Assembly (NCBI RefSeq): GCF_013170825.1
Contig: NZ_CP033365.1
Span: forward strand, 5,158,001 to 5,222,000
Reading direction: 5' to 3'
Source: Mesorhizobium sp. NZP2298
GTDB lineage: Bacteria > Pseudomonadota > Alphaproteobacteria > Rhizobiales > Rhizobiaceae
Length of the DNA: 64,000 bases
Shown here: positions 8,281 through 20,541 of the stretch, in pieces
How positions within the stretch are numbered: position 1 is the first letter of the stretch
Layout: each line of letters opens with the position of its first letter
Notes under the pieces: model-generated
Told to the model about the DNA's origin: nothing
The model's database searches: none
Seen by the model: the letters and a program-made list of their open reading frames with translations, nothing else
Program-made: the position numbers and the translations under genes

Positions 8281-9213
8281 CTAATGCCCTGAGACGGATT
8301 TCTCGATCCCTGGAATGACGGCAATCTGTTCAGCCAGGAACTCGACCAGCAAGCGGACCCTTGCGACGCCCGCGCGCTCCGGGACGATCAACATGTTCAA
8401 TGGGACCGACGGCAGCGAATAATCCGTCAAAATCGTATCGAGCAGGCCCGCCGCCAGAAGATCGTCCACAAGCCATCGATGCGCCGGCGCGATGCCTCGA
8501 CCAGCGACCATGGCCTGCCGCGCGGCAAGCCCATGGTCGATCCGCAGCCGGCCCGAGAAAGGCACGGTGTGGCGTTCGCCGCCCGCGCCCTGCAAGGCAA
8601 GCGTTTCGCTGCCCGCCACGTTCGACATCCGGATGCCCTCATGCCGAGAAAGATCCGAAGGAACGGCCGGTCTTCCCCGCGCCGCCAGGTAATCCGGAGA
8701 TGCCACGAGCAGACGCCGCGACTGGCCGAGGGCCCGCAGCTTCAACGAACTGTCCGTGAGCGGCCCCAGCCGAAGCGCGATGTCGACGCCCTCGCGGACC
8801 AGATCCACCCGCTCGTCCGTGAGGCTGAGGTCAACGCCGATGTCGGGGTGACGGTCCTGAAAGGCGAAGATCAGCCGGCTGACATGCAAGACACCGAAAG
8901 CCGCCGTACAGCTTATCCGGATCGTGCCGGCGGGCGCGCCACGCGTGCCTCGGGCCTCATCGGTGGCCTGTTCTACAAGACGCAGTATCTGAACGCTGTT
9001 GGCATAATAGCGGCTGCCTTCGGCGGTCATCGTGACACGCCGGGTCGTCCTGCTGAGCAAAGGCACGCCGACAGCTTCCTCGAGCTCCCGCACATGCCGT
9101 GTGATCGTCGACTGCCCGACACCAAATTCCCGCGCGACCGCCGACAGGCTGCCACGCTCGGCCACACGAATGAAGGTGCGCATGCGCTCGAATGTAATGT
9201 CTGACTTATCCAT
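8281..9213 (-). CDS. LysR-family transcriptional regulator
   Basis: 310 residues. The N-terminal helix-turn-helix reads FERMRTFIRVAERGSLSAVAREFGVGQSTITRHVRELEEAVG, followed by an effector domain (about 90-300). Start chosen at MDKSDITFERM; a second ATG four codons upstream is possible. It is divergent from the NAD(P)H:quinone-reductase-like gene with 94 bp between them, the usual arrangement for a LysR regulator and its target. The inducer is unknown. Confidence 0.88.
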   Translation of the reverse strand: MDKSDITFERMRTFIRVAERGSLSAVAREFGVGQSTITRHVRELEEAVGVPLLSRTTRRVTMTAEGSRYYANSVQILRLVEQATDEARGTRGAPAGTIRISCTAAFGVLHVSRLIFAFQDRHPDIGVDLSLTDERVDLVREGVDIALRLGPLTDSSLKLRALGQSRRLLVASPDYLAARGRPAVPSDLSRHEGIRMSNVAGSETLALQGAGGERHTVPFSGRLRIDHGLAARQAMVAGRGIAPAHRWLVDDLLAAGLLDTILTDYSLPSVPLNMLIVPERAGVARVRLLVEFLAEQIAVIPGIEKSVSGH

Positions 9214-9307
9214 TATTCGGCACAATATTATGCATTACCGGCATATAGTGGATTGAACAGCCATTGGCTACCTTCCCGTCAGTTTCCTCAATGTTGGATC
9301 TGATCCC

Positions 9308-10105
9308 ATGAAAGTCCTGCTTGTCTTCGCTCACCCTGAATCACGCTCGCTGAGCGGCGCCCTTCGCGACGTCGCCGTCAAGGAACTCGAGGCTCAAGGG
9401 CATGAGGTGCGCGTATCGGACCTTTACGCCGATGGCTGGAAGTCCGAAGTCGATCGCGCCGACTTCCCATCACTGGAACCCGATGCACGGCTCATCCCCG
9501 TCGCGGCTTCCAAGAAGGGTTTCGAGGCCAACACGCTGACCGCAGATGTCAAGGCCGAGATCGAGAAGCTCCTGTGGGCCGACACCTTGATCCTGCAGTT
9601 CCCGCTTTGGTGGTTCGCCATGCCGGCGATCCTCAAGGGCTGGGTCGACCGTGTGTTCGCCTACGGATTCGCCTATGGCGTTGGCGAGCATAGCGATCGG
9701 CGCTGGGGAGATCGTTACGGCGAGGGTACCCTTGTCGGAAAACGCGCGATGTTGATCGTGACCGCCGGAGGCTGGGAGGAGCACTATACGCCGCGCGGGA
9801 TCAACGGATCCATCGATGACCTGCTGTTCCCGATCAATCACGGGATCCTGTACTACCCTGGATACGACGTACTTCCGCCGTTCGTGGTCTACAAGGTCGA
9901 TCGTCTCGAAGAGGCAGGCTTCGAACCCGTGGCCGAACGCCTGCGTGACAGGATGCGGACACTGGCGACGACGCCGCCCATCCCATACCGTCGGCAAAAT
10001 GGCGGAGATTATCTCATCCCGAGCATGAATCTCCGCCCTGAGCTGGGCGATCCGCATGCAACCGGCTTTGCCCTTCACTCCAACCGCGTGGGCGATCCCA
10101 GTTGA
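9308..10105 (+). CDS. Flavodoxin-fold NAD(P)H dehydrogenase (quinone)
   Basis: A 265-residue NQO1/KefF/MdaB-type flavoprotein. The FMN/FAD-binding start is MKVLLVFAHPESRSLSGAL, followed by LILQFPLWWFAMPAILKGWVDRV, a hallmark of the family, and TAGGWEEHY. It should carry out two-electron reduction of quinones or similar acceptors in the cytoplasm. The C-terminus (about 200-265) is longer than in the shortest members and contains RRQNGGDYL. It faces a LysR gene, the likely regulator. Confidence 0.85.
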   Translation: MKVLLVFAHPESRSLSGALRDVAVKELEAQGHEVRVSDLYADGWKSEVDRADFPSLEPDARLIPVAASKKGFEANTLTADVKAEIEKLLWADTLILQFPLWWFAMPAILKGWVDRVFAYGFAYGVGEHSDRRWGDRYGEGTLVGKRAMLIVTAGGWEEHYTPRGINGSIDDLLFPINHGILYYPGYDVLPPFVVYKVDRLEEAGFEPVAERLRDRMRTLATTPPIPYRRQNGGDYLIPSMNLRPELGDPHATGFALHSNRVGDPS

Positions 10106-10118
10106 TCGAAGTGGGCTT

Positions 10119-11612
10119 CTACTGCGTCTTTGCCGGAGCCGTGGTCGCCTGCTCTCCCATCGCCTTGAGGTCGGCAGCTTCGCCTTCCTTGGACTTTCCC
10201 GGGACCTTGAATACCTGTCCGGGCCAGATGCGGTCAGGATTCCTGATCTGGTCCTGGTTGGCGAGGTAGATGGTGGAATAGCGCACGCCATGGCCATAGA
10301 CGCGCCGCGAAATCCGCCACAGCGTATCGTGGCGGCGGATGACGACGGCGCCGTCGGCATGTTCGAGCTTGGGCGATACGACCTCCGGCACATCGCCTGG
10401 CGGCGTGGCTTCCGCCACGACGGCCGGAGCCTCGGTGGCGGGCGCACCTGGAGCCGGAGCGGCAGGAGCATCCGCAGCGGCCGGCTTGGTCTCAGCTGGC
10501 TTGCCATCCGCTGGCTTGGCTTCGGCGGGCGCCACGGCAGCGACCGCTTCGCCCGGCTCGCGCTCGAACGGCACGGCGGCGCGAGCCACAACCTTCACGC
10601 CATCGGCATCGAGGCCGTCGACATGAATGGTATAGCTGCCGACCGGAATGTCGCGCGTTGCCTCGACGAGGAAATGACCATCCGGCGATGTCTGCGCGTC
10701 ACCGAGCAGGATGTCGTTGGCATAGGCGCGCACCTTGCGGCCCGGATCGGCGAGGCCGGCGACAAAGATCTTGTTGCCGTCTATCTCCACCGCCTCGACG
10801 ACGATCTTGGGTTCGCCCACGGCCGCGGCGGGCGGTGTTGCCTCCGCGACGGCTGGCGCGGGTGCGGCTGGTGCCGGCGATGCAGCGGCGGGAGCAGTTG
10901 GTGCCGGAGCAGCGGGAGCGGCTGCCTGATCGCCGGCGGGCGCGGCTGGTTTGGTCTCGGGTGCCGGAACTGTCAGCAGTTCGGCCGGCTTGCCTGGCTC
11001 CTCGACCATGGCCAGCACCTGGCCGGCCGCGTTGGCCGGAACCGAGACCACGGCGGTCTGCGCCGAGGCAGTCACAACCGTGCCGACCGTCGATCGCAGG
11101 GCAATCGTATAGTCGCCGGGCTTCAGCGGATCGTCGAGCACGATGACAAAAGCGCCATCCGGACCCGCCAAGGTCGAGCCGATCACGGTCGTGCCGTTCA
11201 GGATCTCGACCTTTGAATTGGGTGCCGCATTGCCGGCAACGACGATCGAACCATTGCTCTCGACGCGCACGACATCGAAAGTCGGCGCAATCGGACCGGC
11301 CGCTACCGGCGCGACGGGCGCCGCCGGATCGGCAGCGGGCGCGGCCGGGGGCATGGCCTCTGTTGCAGGCGCGGCCGGGGCCGCTGTCTGTGGCGCCGCC
11401 GCGGGAGCAGCCGGCACCGCCGGCGCAGGCAGTCGTCCTTCCGTGCCGGGATCAGCCGGTTTCGGCGCCTCGGGCGGCGTCAAGGCCACGACCTGCGCCG
11501 GGGCGGCTGGATGAAGATACGGGTCGAGTGCGCCCGATACATAGGCGGTTCCCGCGGCCGCGACGGTCCCACCCGCCGCGAACAGGAACGCCTTCAATGG
11601 ATTAATCGCCAT
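10119..11612 (-). CDS. LysM-domain cell-envelope protein, Pro/Ala-rich
   Basis: 497 residues. A hydrophobic N-terminal anchor (about 7-27) is followed by long Ala/Pro-rich low-complexity linkers and two repeated Ig-like segments (about 105-190 and 260-345; compare FDVVRVESNGSIVVAGNAAP with IVVEAVEIDGNKIFVAGLADP). A C-terminal LysM domain (about 425-475: HDTLWRISRRVYGHG...IYLANQDQIRNPDRIWPGQVF) should bind peptidoglycan. The likely site is the periplasm, tethered to the inner membrane. The linkers are probably flexible. It is convergent with the flavoprotein gene and divergent from the LOG gene. Confidence 0.82.
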   Translation of the reverse strand: MAINPLKAFLFAAGGTVAAAGTAYVSGALDPYLHPAAPAQVVALTPPEAPKPADPGTEGRLPAPAVPAAPAAAPQTAAPAAPATEAMPPAAPAADPAAPVAPVAAGPIAPTFDVVRVESNGSIVVAGNAAPNSKVEILNGTTVIGSTLAGPDGAFVIVLDDPLKPGDYTIALRSTVGTVVTASAQTAVVSVPANAAGQVLAMVEEPGKPAELLTVPAPETKPAAPAGDQAAAPAAPAPTAPAAASPAPAAPAPAVAEATPPAAAVGEPKIVVEAVEIDGNKIFVAGLADPGRKVRAYANDILLGDAQTSPDGHFLVEATRDIPVGSYTIHVDGLDADGVKVVARAAVPFEREPGEAVAAVAPAEAKPADGKPAETKPAAADAPAAPAPGAPATEAPAVVAEATPPGDVPEVVSPKLEHADGAVVIRRHDTLWRISRRVYGHGVRYSTIYLANQDQIRNPDRIWPGQVFKVPGKSKEGEAADLKAMGEQATTAPAKTQ

Positions 11613-11755
11613 ATTTCCCTACCCCTTAGCCACCTAATGCCGGTCTAGCGTGTTTTCCCAAAGTCGACAAGAAAAACGGGCCAGCAACAAAAAGCCCGGG
11701 CTTGTCAACCCTTGGGGCTTGACCAAGCTTTCAGACCCAATCACCAATCATCCGC

Positions 11756-12367
11756 ATGAATACGATTCGATCCGTCTGCGTCTATTGCGGCTCGTCTCCG
11801 GGCCGCGATGAAGTCTATGCGAAGGCCGGACACCTGCTTGGGCGCTCAATTGCCAGAGCGGGCCTGCGGCTGATCTATGGCGGCGGCACCAAAGGCATTA
11901 TGGGCGCCGTCGCCGACGGCGCGCTCAAGGCCGGCGGCAAGGTCACGGGCATCATTCCCCGCTTCCTGATCAACAGGGAAGCAACCGAAACCGCGCTTGA
12001 CCGGCTCGACGAATTGCTGATCACCGACAACATGCACGAGCGCAAACACAAGATGTTCGAGAAATCCGACGCCTTTGTGGCGCTGCCTGGCGGCATCGGC
12101 ACAGTCGAGGAGATCGTCGAGATCATGACCTGGGCGCAACTCGGCCATCACCGCAAGCCGATCGTCTTCGGCAACGTCAACGGATTCTGGGACCCGATGA
12201 CGGCGTTGCTTGATCACATGGCGGCGGAAGGTTTTATTCACACCGCGCAACGGGTCAAGCCGCTGGTCGTCAATGATCCCGAGGCCATCGTCGCCGCCAT
12301 CATGGTGGCAGGGTCCTCCGTCGACGCCCCGACGGAAGGCGTGCAGTCGGTGATAGACAAGATGTAA
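11756..12367 (+). CDS. LOG-family protein (TIGR00730; nucleoside 5'-monophosphate phosphoribohydrolase)
   Basis: 203 residues with the Rossmann-type start SVCVYCGSSPG, the loop YGGGTKGIMGAVADGAL and the family signature PGGIGTVEE at 111-119 followed by WAQLGHHRKP. Members with this motif release free base from cytokinin riboside monophosphates or other nucleotides. In a plant-associated bacterium cytokinin activation is possible, but many such proteins are general nucleotide hydrolases. The gene runs up to a tandem repeat array. Confidence 0.88.
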   Translation: MNTIRSVCVYCGSSPGRDEVYAKAGHLLGRSIARAGLRLIYGGGTKGIMGAVADGALKAGGKVTGIIPRFLINREATETALDRLDELLITDNMHERKHKMFEKSDAFVALPGGIGTVEEIVEIMTWAQLGHHRKPIVFGNVNGFWDPMTALLDHMAAEGFIHTAQRVKPLVVNDPEAIVAAIMVAGSSVDAPTEGVQSVIDKM

Positions 12368-12380
12368 GGGAGTAAGGGAA

Positions 12381-12413
12381 TAGGGCAGTAGGAAGACAGC
12401 ACCTACTGCCCTA
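12381..12413. terminator. Hairpin formed with the first unit of the 8-bp repeat
   Basis: TAGGGCAGTAGG (12381-12392) is the exact complement of CCTACTGCCCTA (12402-12413), leaving a 9-nt loop. Because the right arm belongs to a tandem array, the left arm could pair with any later unit. It lies 13 nt after the LOG gene stop, between convergent genes. Confidence 0.55.
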
Positions 12414-12486
12414 CTGCCCTACTGCCCTACTGCCCTACTGCCCTACTGCCCTACTGCCCTACTGCCCTACTGCCCTACTGCCCTAC
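12402..12486. repeat. Tandem repeat, unit CCCTACTG (8 bp), about 10.6 copies
   Basis: 85 bp of uninterrupted identical 8-mers. On the minus strand the last units are translated: the LysR gene at 12467-13351 takes its final codons (after GDLR) and its TAG stop from the array. The period is not a multiple of three, so a change in copy number leaves the first stop in place as long as the units next to the gene stay intact. Confidence 0.95.
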
Positions 12487-13351
12487 GCAAATCCCCAATC
12501 ACCGCGCGCTTATCCTGCCGCCGCCAGGCAAGATGGATCGCCACGCTGCGCTTGAACCAGGGAAGGTCGCGGAAAACGATGCCCGGCGGCGCGACGCTTC
12601 GCAGGCTCTCCTGCACCGTCGCCAGGCCCAGTCCGGCGCTGACCAGGCCGAGCGAGGTCAAGGGATCGGCCGTCTCATAAGCGATGTCGGGCACGAAGCC
12701 AGCTTCGATGCAGGCGGCCAGGAACTGGCCGCGGTTGGTATCGGCGGGCTGACGCACCACGGTGATCCAGGTGCGTCCATCGAGATGATGCGGGCGGATG
12801 TCGGCCACAGCCGTGAGCGCATCGCCCTCGGGTATCGCCAGCACCAACGGCTCGCGACGGGCCAGCATCGAGGCAATTTCGGGATAGTCGGCCGGCGGCG
12901 GGGAATAGACCAGGCCGAGATCGAGCGTGCGCTGGCGCAGCCCCTCCAACTGCGCGGCAGAGCGCAGGCTCATCAGGCTGAGATGCAATTGCGGCCGCTC
13001 TCGTCGAAACTGCCTGAGCATGCCGGCGACCAGCCCGGCATGCACCGCGCCCTCGACATAGCCGATAGCAAGGCGGCCGGCCGCGCCGGTCGCAAGGTCA
13101 CGGCCGAACATCTCCAGCCGCTTCGCGCCGGCGAGAAGCATCTTGGCCTCGGCGAGAAAAGCGCGACCTTCTGCATTGAGATGAACCCGCTGCTTTGCCC
13201 TTTCGAACAGAGCAAAGCCCAGTTGCTCCTCGAGTTGAATGATCTGCCGGCTGAGCGGCGATTGCGAGATGTGCAGCAGTTCGGCGGCGCGGCCGACATT
13301 GCCGGTCTCGGCCACGGTGACGAAATACCGGATCTGGCGCAGGTCGAACAC
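12467..13351 (-). CDS. LysR-family transcriptional regulator whose C-terminus is encoded by the tandem repeat
   Basis: 294 residues. Helix-turn-helix: [44 protein letters not shown], of the CatR/BenM-like type. GTG at 13351 is preceded by GGAG with 5-nt spacing, and the family alignment begins there. The end RRAVGQ-stop is read from the 8-bp repeat array. It is divergent from a muconolactone isomerase-like gene, and an inverted repeat resembling a LysR operator lies between them, so a role in aromatic catabolism control is plausible. Confidence 0.85.
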   Translation of the reverse strand: MFDLRQIRYFVTVAETGNVGRAAELLHISQSPLSRQIIQLEEQLGFALFERAKQRVHLNAEGRAFLAEAKMLLAGAKRLEMFGRDLATGAAGRLAIGYVEGAVHAGLVAGMLRQFRRERPQLHLSLMSLRSAAQLEGLRQRTLDLGLVYSPPPADYPEIASMLARREPLVLAIPEGDALTAVADIRPHHLDGRTWITVVRQPADTNRGQFLAACIEAGFVPDIAYETADPLTSLGLVSAGLGLATVQESLRSVAPPGIVFRDLPWFKRSVAIHLAWRRQDKRAVIGDLRRAVGQ

Positions 13352-13365
13352 TTTTTCTCCGAAAC

Positions 13366-13382
13366 ACCTAGTCTCAATAGGT
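13366..13382. promoter_or_regulatory. Candidate LysR operator
   Basis: Inverted repeat ACCTA-N7-TAGGT in the 111-bp gap between the divergent LysR and isomerase-like genes. It overlaps a direct repeat, GTCTCAA at 13371-13377 and 13381-13387 (10-bp period, one helical turn). Confidence 0.45.
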
Positions 13383-13462
13383 CTCAACTCTAGCCTAATC
13401 AGTCTTGGACAGTCTGACCAGCCAAAAGCGATAGTCGGCCATCCCAACCAAAGGAGACCGAC

Positions 13463-13753
13463 ATGCAGTTCTTTGCCCTTCTCACCCGCAACACCACAAA
13501 GTTCAGCGACGCCGACTTTGCACCGCTTTTGCCGGGCGAGGCCGAACAGCGGCGCACGCTCTACGCCGAAGGCGCTGTGCGCCAAGTCTGGAACCGTGGC
13601 GACATTCCCGGTAGCGGCATGATGTTCGAGGCATCCGACGATACCGAAGTGCGCGGCCATCTCGCCACTTTGCCGCTGATAAAGGCCGGCATGATGGAGA
13701 TCACCGCGATCGTGCCGCTCAATCCCTATCCTGGATTTGGGCCGAAACGGTAA
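13463..13753 (+). CDS. Muconolactone isomerase-like (dimeric alpha/beta barrel) protein
   Basis: 96 residues, typical length for muconolactone delta-isomerase and related proteins: [23 protein letters not shown], then [21 protein letters not shown] and [26 protein letters not shown]. The PLNPYPGF ending resembles the PL-xxHP ending of catC products. No other beta-ketoadipate gene is nearby, so the true substrate is uncertain. AAGGAG precedes the ATG at good spacing. It is probably controlled by the divergent LysR. Confidence 0.7.
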   Translation: MQFFALLTRNTTKFSDADFAPLLPGEAEQRRTLYAEGAVRQVWNRGDIPGSGMMFEASDDTEVRGHLATLPLIKAGMMEITAIVPLNPYPGFGPKR

Positions 13754-13802
13754 ACCGCATCGGACGGCGCGGCGGGCGGCGAGGCCGGCCGCGTGTGTAT
13801 CG

Positions 13803-14282
13803 TCATTGCCATTCCTGGTAGGACGCTTGCTGGGAGGTGGGGGCGACAGAGGCCTGCTGGGCTGTCGACACCCTGGCGAATACCGCGCTGATCGAGACGC
13901 TTCGCACGCTTGTCCCTGCCATCGGTGGGACGGTCGTTTCGATCGACGCCCCGTCCGGCCATTGTACCTTGATGGTAAATTCACCAGGCGGAAAACTTTC
14001 TCGATTGGCTTGGATCGCGCCCAGCAATGGTTCCAAGGCGCTACCATCGATGACGTTGCCATGGCGCGCGTGTTTCTGCGCGTACGCCCATTCATCACGC
14101 ACCGTCCCGAGCGCTCTGTCAAAGTCGGTAAAGCCGTTCTTGGTCACCGGCGTCATGGAGATCGTTTGCGACCGGACGCTGACACCGAGCAACTGTAGCG
14201 CAGCCGAGTTCTTCACACTGTAATCGACCGCCTTGTTCAAGCCGCGATCTGCCAGCAGGCCAATTGAAAACTGAAAATTCAT
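13803..14282 (-). CDS. Hypothetical protein, no family recognised
   Basis: 159 residues starting [21 protein letters not shown]. It has no signal peptide, no transmembrane span and no motif I know. The second half (about 125-159) is rich in Ser, Ala and Gln. Base and codon use look less GC-biased than in neighbours, and no clear Shine-Dalgarno precedes the ATG. It could be a laterally acquired orphan gene. It is convergent with the isomerase-like gene. Confidence 0.5.
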   Translation of the reverse strand: MNFQFSIGLLADRGLNKAVDYSVKNSAALQLLGVSVRSQTISMTPVTKNGFTDFDRALGTVRDEWAYAQKHARHGNVIDGSALEPLLGAIQANRESFPPGEFTIKVQWPDGASIETTVPPMAGTSVRSVSISAVFARVSTAQQASVAPTSQQASYQEWQ

Positions 14283-14588
14283 CGATCAAATCTGAACGTT
14301 GCCAATCATCGTACAGTATTGGAGACTGGTAAACACTGCGTTTTCGTGACCAATCGACCTTGCAGCTGCATATCTGCTCGAGCCACCTGGCTGACAATTT
14401 CTGAGCCACCGTTCGCAACGCTAGCCAAACAAGCCGACGGCAACTGTTGCGTCCAGCCCTTCCCTGCTCGACACACTGTGACCGGCTGTCAAGAAACCGT
14501 CACACGGAGCCGGGTTCGCTCGTGCTAGAAGTCGCGGTGAGGTGCCGCTAACGCGGCGCTGCGGTCGCAACCTGTATCTGGCACTGCC
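14283..14588. other. Intergenic region before the CorA/ZntB gene
   Basis: About 306 bp with moderate GC. It should carry the divergent promoters for the hypothetical gene and the transporter. I see no RNA gene, repeat or recognisable magnesium riboswitch. Confidence 0.4.
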
Positions 14589-15587
14589 ATGGATATCGCC
14601 CTCGCTCCGGAAGGCACCGACCTGTCGCCTTACCTGCCCGATGAGCACGGGCTGTTCTTCAGCTATCATTTCACGGCGGAAGGCTCCCGCACCAAGGATC
14701 CCGCGCAGGCGCGATGGACATGGCGCAGCTACCAGATCACCGATCTCCACGCTCGCCAGGAGATCGGCGCCGAGAAGGTTCTGCCGGCCCCGGCGCGCGA
14801 TGCTTTCCTCGCCCCCAGCCATGGCTGCCACATCGACTATGAGGATGGCTGGCTCTACGGCGATCTGCCGGACCTCAAGCACGATTTTTCGGAAGCGCGC
14901 GGACTCGTCCATTTCCGCTTCGCCTTCAACGACACTATTCTGATCGGCGCCCGCAAGCAGCCGCTGGAGTCGGTCGACGCCGTGCGCAAGGTAGTGGAAA
15001 GTGGATCGCGGAAATTCCGCTCGCCGTCGGACCTGATCGAGGCGGTCATGGGCCAGTCGCTTGATGGCATGGCGATAGAACTCGGCAAGCTCGGCGACAC
15101 GCTCGATGGCATCGAGGATCGCGTCGTGCGCGATGCATGGCACAATGAACGGCAAGCGCTGGTCGAGGCGCGCCGGCAGCTGGTGGTCATCCACCGGCAG
15201 ATGGCAACGCTGACCACCCTGTTCCGGCATCTCGACCATTCGCATCGCGACGAGTTGCCGGATTCGATCAACGACATGGCGGCCCGACTCTCGCACCGGG
15301 CGCAGACGCTCTACCATGACGGCGAGCAGTTGCAGGCGCGCACGCGGCTTCTGCAGGACGAGTTGATGGCCAAACTGACCATGCAGTCGAACCAGTTGCT
15401 CTATGTTCTCTCTGTCATGACGGCTGTGCTGCTGCCGATGACCATTATCTCCGGCCTGTTCGGCATGAATGTCGGCGGACTGCCGCTTGTCGACACGCCA
15501 TTGGGCTTCTGGGTGGTGACGGCGGTTTCAATGGCTATCGCTGCGGCCACCTATCTGTTCGTCAGACGGCTTGGCCGAGGCCTGTAG
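14589..15587 (+). CDS. CorA/ZntB-family divalent cation transporter
   Basis: 332 residues: an N-terminal cytoplasmic alpha/beta domain, a long helical stalk (about 150-260, many Arg/Glu) and two C-terminal transmembrane helices. The selectivity motif GMN is at about 292-294 (LFGMNVGGLP). The sequence after GMN (VGGLP) is the ZntB-like form rather than the classical CorA form, so Zn2+ transport is as likely as Mg2+/Co2+. It lies in the inner membrane as a pentamer by family knowledge. Confidence 0.85.
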   Translation: MDIALAPEGTDLSPYLPDEHGLFFSYHFTAEGSRTKDPAQARWTWRSYQITDLHARQEIGAEKVLPAPARDAFLAPSHGCHIDYEDGWLYGDLPDLKHDFSEARGLVHFRFAFNDTILIGARKQPLESVDAVRKVVESGSRKFRSPSDLIEAVMGQSLDGMAIELGKLGDTLDGIEDRVVRDAWHNERQALVEARRQLVVIHRQMATLTTLFRHLDHSHRDELPDSINDMAARLSHRAQTLYHDGEQLQARTRLLQDELMAKLTMQSNQLLYVLSVMTAVLLPMTIISGLFGMNVGGLPLVDTPLGFWVVTAVSMAIAAATYLFVRRLGRGL

Positions 15588-15616
15588 CGGCAATTGGCAA
15601 TATCTTGCGCCGAAGC

Positions 15617-16534
15617 CTATCGGGCAACAGCCCGGCGGGCCGTCATCAGCATCGACCAGGAATAGATCGCCAAGGCTGTCCAGATCAGGGCAAAGGCGGC
15701 GGCCTGGGTGGTGCCGAACGGCTCATCGAAAATCAGGACCGCGATCAGGAACACCATGGTCGGCGCGATATATTGCATGATGCCGATGGTGGAGAGGCGC
15801 AAAAGCTTGGCGCCGAACGCAAACAGAAGCAGCGGCACCGATGTGACCGGACCGCAGCCAATCAGCAATGCGGTATCGGTGCCGTTGCTGGACACGATGT
15901 GATCCTGTCCGGTCGCGATCAGGTAGACGATATAGAAGAGAGCGGGCACGGACAGCAAAAGCACTTCGAGCAGAAAGCCCTGGCTTGGCCCGATCGGCAG
16001 CGTCTTGCGAAAAAAGCCGTAGGCGGCGAAGGAAAAGGCCAGCGCCAGCGATACCCATGGAAGCTTGCCGCCCTCGATCGTCAGCACCGCCACGGCGACC
16101 GTCGCCAGCACCACCGCCGCGATCTGCAATTTGTCGAGTCGTTCGCCAAGCAGCAGTGCACCGACGACGACGCTGACCAGCGGGTTGATGTAATAGCCAA
16201 GCGCGGTCTCGACGGTGCGATCGACGGCGATCGCCCAGACATAGATGCCCCAGTTGACCGAAATCAGCGCCGCCGTCAGGCCCGCCATGGCGATGGTGCG
16301 GGGTGAGCGAATTGCCGCCTTGAAGTCCGCGGTGCGGCCGGCCCAGACCAGAACCGCGGCGGCGATCGGCACGGACCAGACGATGCGGTGGGCGATCACC
16401 TCGGCAAGCGGCAGATGCGCCACCGCCTTCATGTAGAAAGGCAGCAACCCCCACAGGAGATAGGCGCCCAACGCCAGCAGGAAACCGCGGCGGGCCTTTG
16501 AATCCGCGTCCAGGGCAATTGATTCAGTGGCCAT
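15617..16534 (-). CDS. rarD: RarD protein, EamA/DMT-superfamily transporter
   Basis: 305 residues, about ten transmembrane helices in two EamA repeats. RarD hallmarks: GAYLLWGLLPFYMKAVAHLPLAEVIAHRIVWS near the N-terminus, LISVNWGIYVWAI, and GYYINPLVSVVVGALLLGERL. Function is unproven; family members export metabolites and related proteins have been linked to chloramphenicol sensitivity. It is convergent with the CorA/ZntB gene. Confidence 0.88.
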   Translation of the reverse strand: MATESIALDADSKARRGFLLALGAYLLWGLLPFYMKAVAHLPLAEVIAHRIVWSVPIAAAVLVWAGRTADFKAAIRSPRTIAMAGLTAALISVNWGIYVWAIAVDRTVETALGYYINPLVSVVVGALLLGERLDKLQIAAVVLATVAVAVLTIEGGKLPWVSLALAFSFAAYGFFRKTLPIGPSQGFLLEVLLLSVPALFYIVYLIATGQDHIVSSNGTDTALLIGCGPVTSVPLLLFAFGAKLLRLSTIGIMQYIAPTMVFLIAVLIFDEPFGTTQAAAFALIWTALAIYSWSMLMTARRAVAR

Positions 16535-16617
16535 GGGCCAACGCTATGGCCCAGTAATCTTGGCAAGACCATCACAAAGTTCTGATGGATCAATGGACTT
16601 TCGCTGATGGGTCAACC

Positions 16618-19656
<3,039 letters not shown>

Positions 19657-19660
<4 letters not shown>

Positions 19661-20148
19661 GGTCTTTCCTCCGGCGGCCATTGTTCGGTGTCGTGATCGG
19701 GATGCTGGTAGGAAACAAGCTCGGCGAGATAGGGAGCCGAACCCATGTCCGCCATCGTATCTTCGCCCGGCAATTGCGGAATGGTGTCGACATAAGGCAG
19801 TTTTGCTTCGGTGCCCCACTGTACAGTCGGTGCGATGCCTGCCGGATCGTCGAAGGCGGCGATCGCCAACGCAAGGCCATCGGGCGCCTCGAAGGTCAGC
19901 GGCGTGCCGCATTCGGCGCAGAAGCCGCGCCAGGCGGCATTGGAGGAGCGGAAACGCTTGGGCTCGCCGCGCGTCCAGTCGAGCTTGGCGCCACGCACCG
20001 AGACTAGCGGCATGTAGAAATTGCCGCTCGCCTTCTGGCACATGCGGCAGTGGCAGATCGAGGCGTCGCCAAGCGCGCCTTCGACGCGGAAGCGCACCGC
20101 GCCGCATTGGCAGCCGCCTGTGTAGACCGGCCGGTTGTCGAGGCTCAT
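19657..20148 (-). CDS. GFA-family zinc protein, copy B
   Basis: 163 residues, paralogous to the next gene downstream: it shares the order GGCQCGAVRFRV, ICHCRMCQKASG, FCAECGTPLTF and YQHPDHDTEQWPPEE. It carries an extra segment near 125-140. A tandem duplication is the simplest explanation. It begins 6 nt after the VOC gene and its stop overlaps the start of copy A. Confidence 0.85.
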
Positions 20149-20154
20149 CGCGTC

Positions 20155-20541
20155 TCACTCCGGATCATGGCAGACCGCCTCGACATTGTTGCCGTCGGGA
20201 TCAAAGACGAAGGCACCGTAGTAATTCGGGTGATAGTGTGGGCGCAGCCCCGGCTCGCCATTGTCCTTGCCGCCGGCGGCAAGCGCTGCCGCATGAAAGG
20301 CGTTGACTTCGGCGCGGTTGCGCGCGGTGAAGGCAACGTGCTGACGGGCCTTGGGCTTGTCCTTGGCGGCCTGCAGCCAGAACACCGGGCGGTCGCGGCC
20401 GTAGCCGCCGATCCTGGCGCCGCCTGTGTACTCCAGCGGCACCATGTAGATCAGCGAAGCGCCAAGCGGTGCCATCGCCTTGTCGTAGAACGCCTTCGAA
20501 GTGTCGAAATCGGCAACGTTGATGCCAAGATGGTCGATCAT
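20155..20541 (-). CDS. VOC/glyoxalase-fold protein
   Basis: 128 residues. Starts [27 protein letters not shown] and ends [19 protein letters not shown], with candidate metal ligands His4, HVAF (His in the third strand) and the C-terminal Glu. It resembles lactoylglutathione lyase-like proteins of unknown substrate. Next to two GFA genes it may belong to a glutathione-linked aldehyde-handling set (inference). Its ATG overlaps the cysS stop. Confidence 0.83.
   Translation of the reverse strand: MIDHLGINVADFDTSKAFYDKAMAPLGASLIYMVPLEYTGGARIGGYGRDRPVFWLQAAKDKPKARQHVAFTARNRAEVNAFHAAALAAGGKDNGEPGLRPHYHPNYYGAFVFDPDGNNVEAVCHDPE

Noticed and set aside
12402-12486. Possible CRISPR array
   Set aside because: The units are 8 bp, head to tail, with no spacers; it is a simple tandem repeat.
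14119-14418. 99-codon minus-strand frame next to the orphan gene
   Set aside because: It overlaps the orphan gene in a different frame and has no protein-like pattern.
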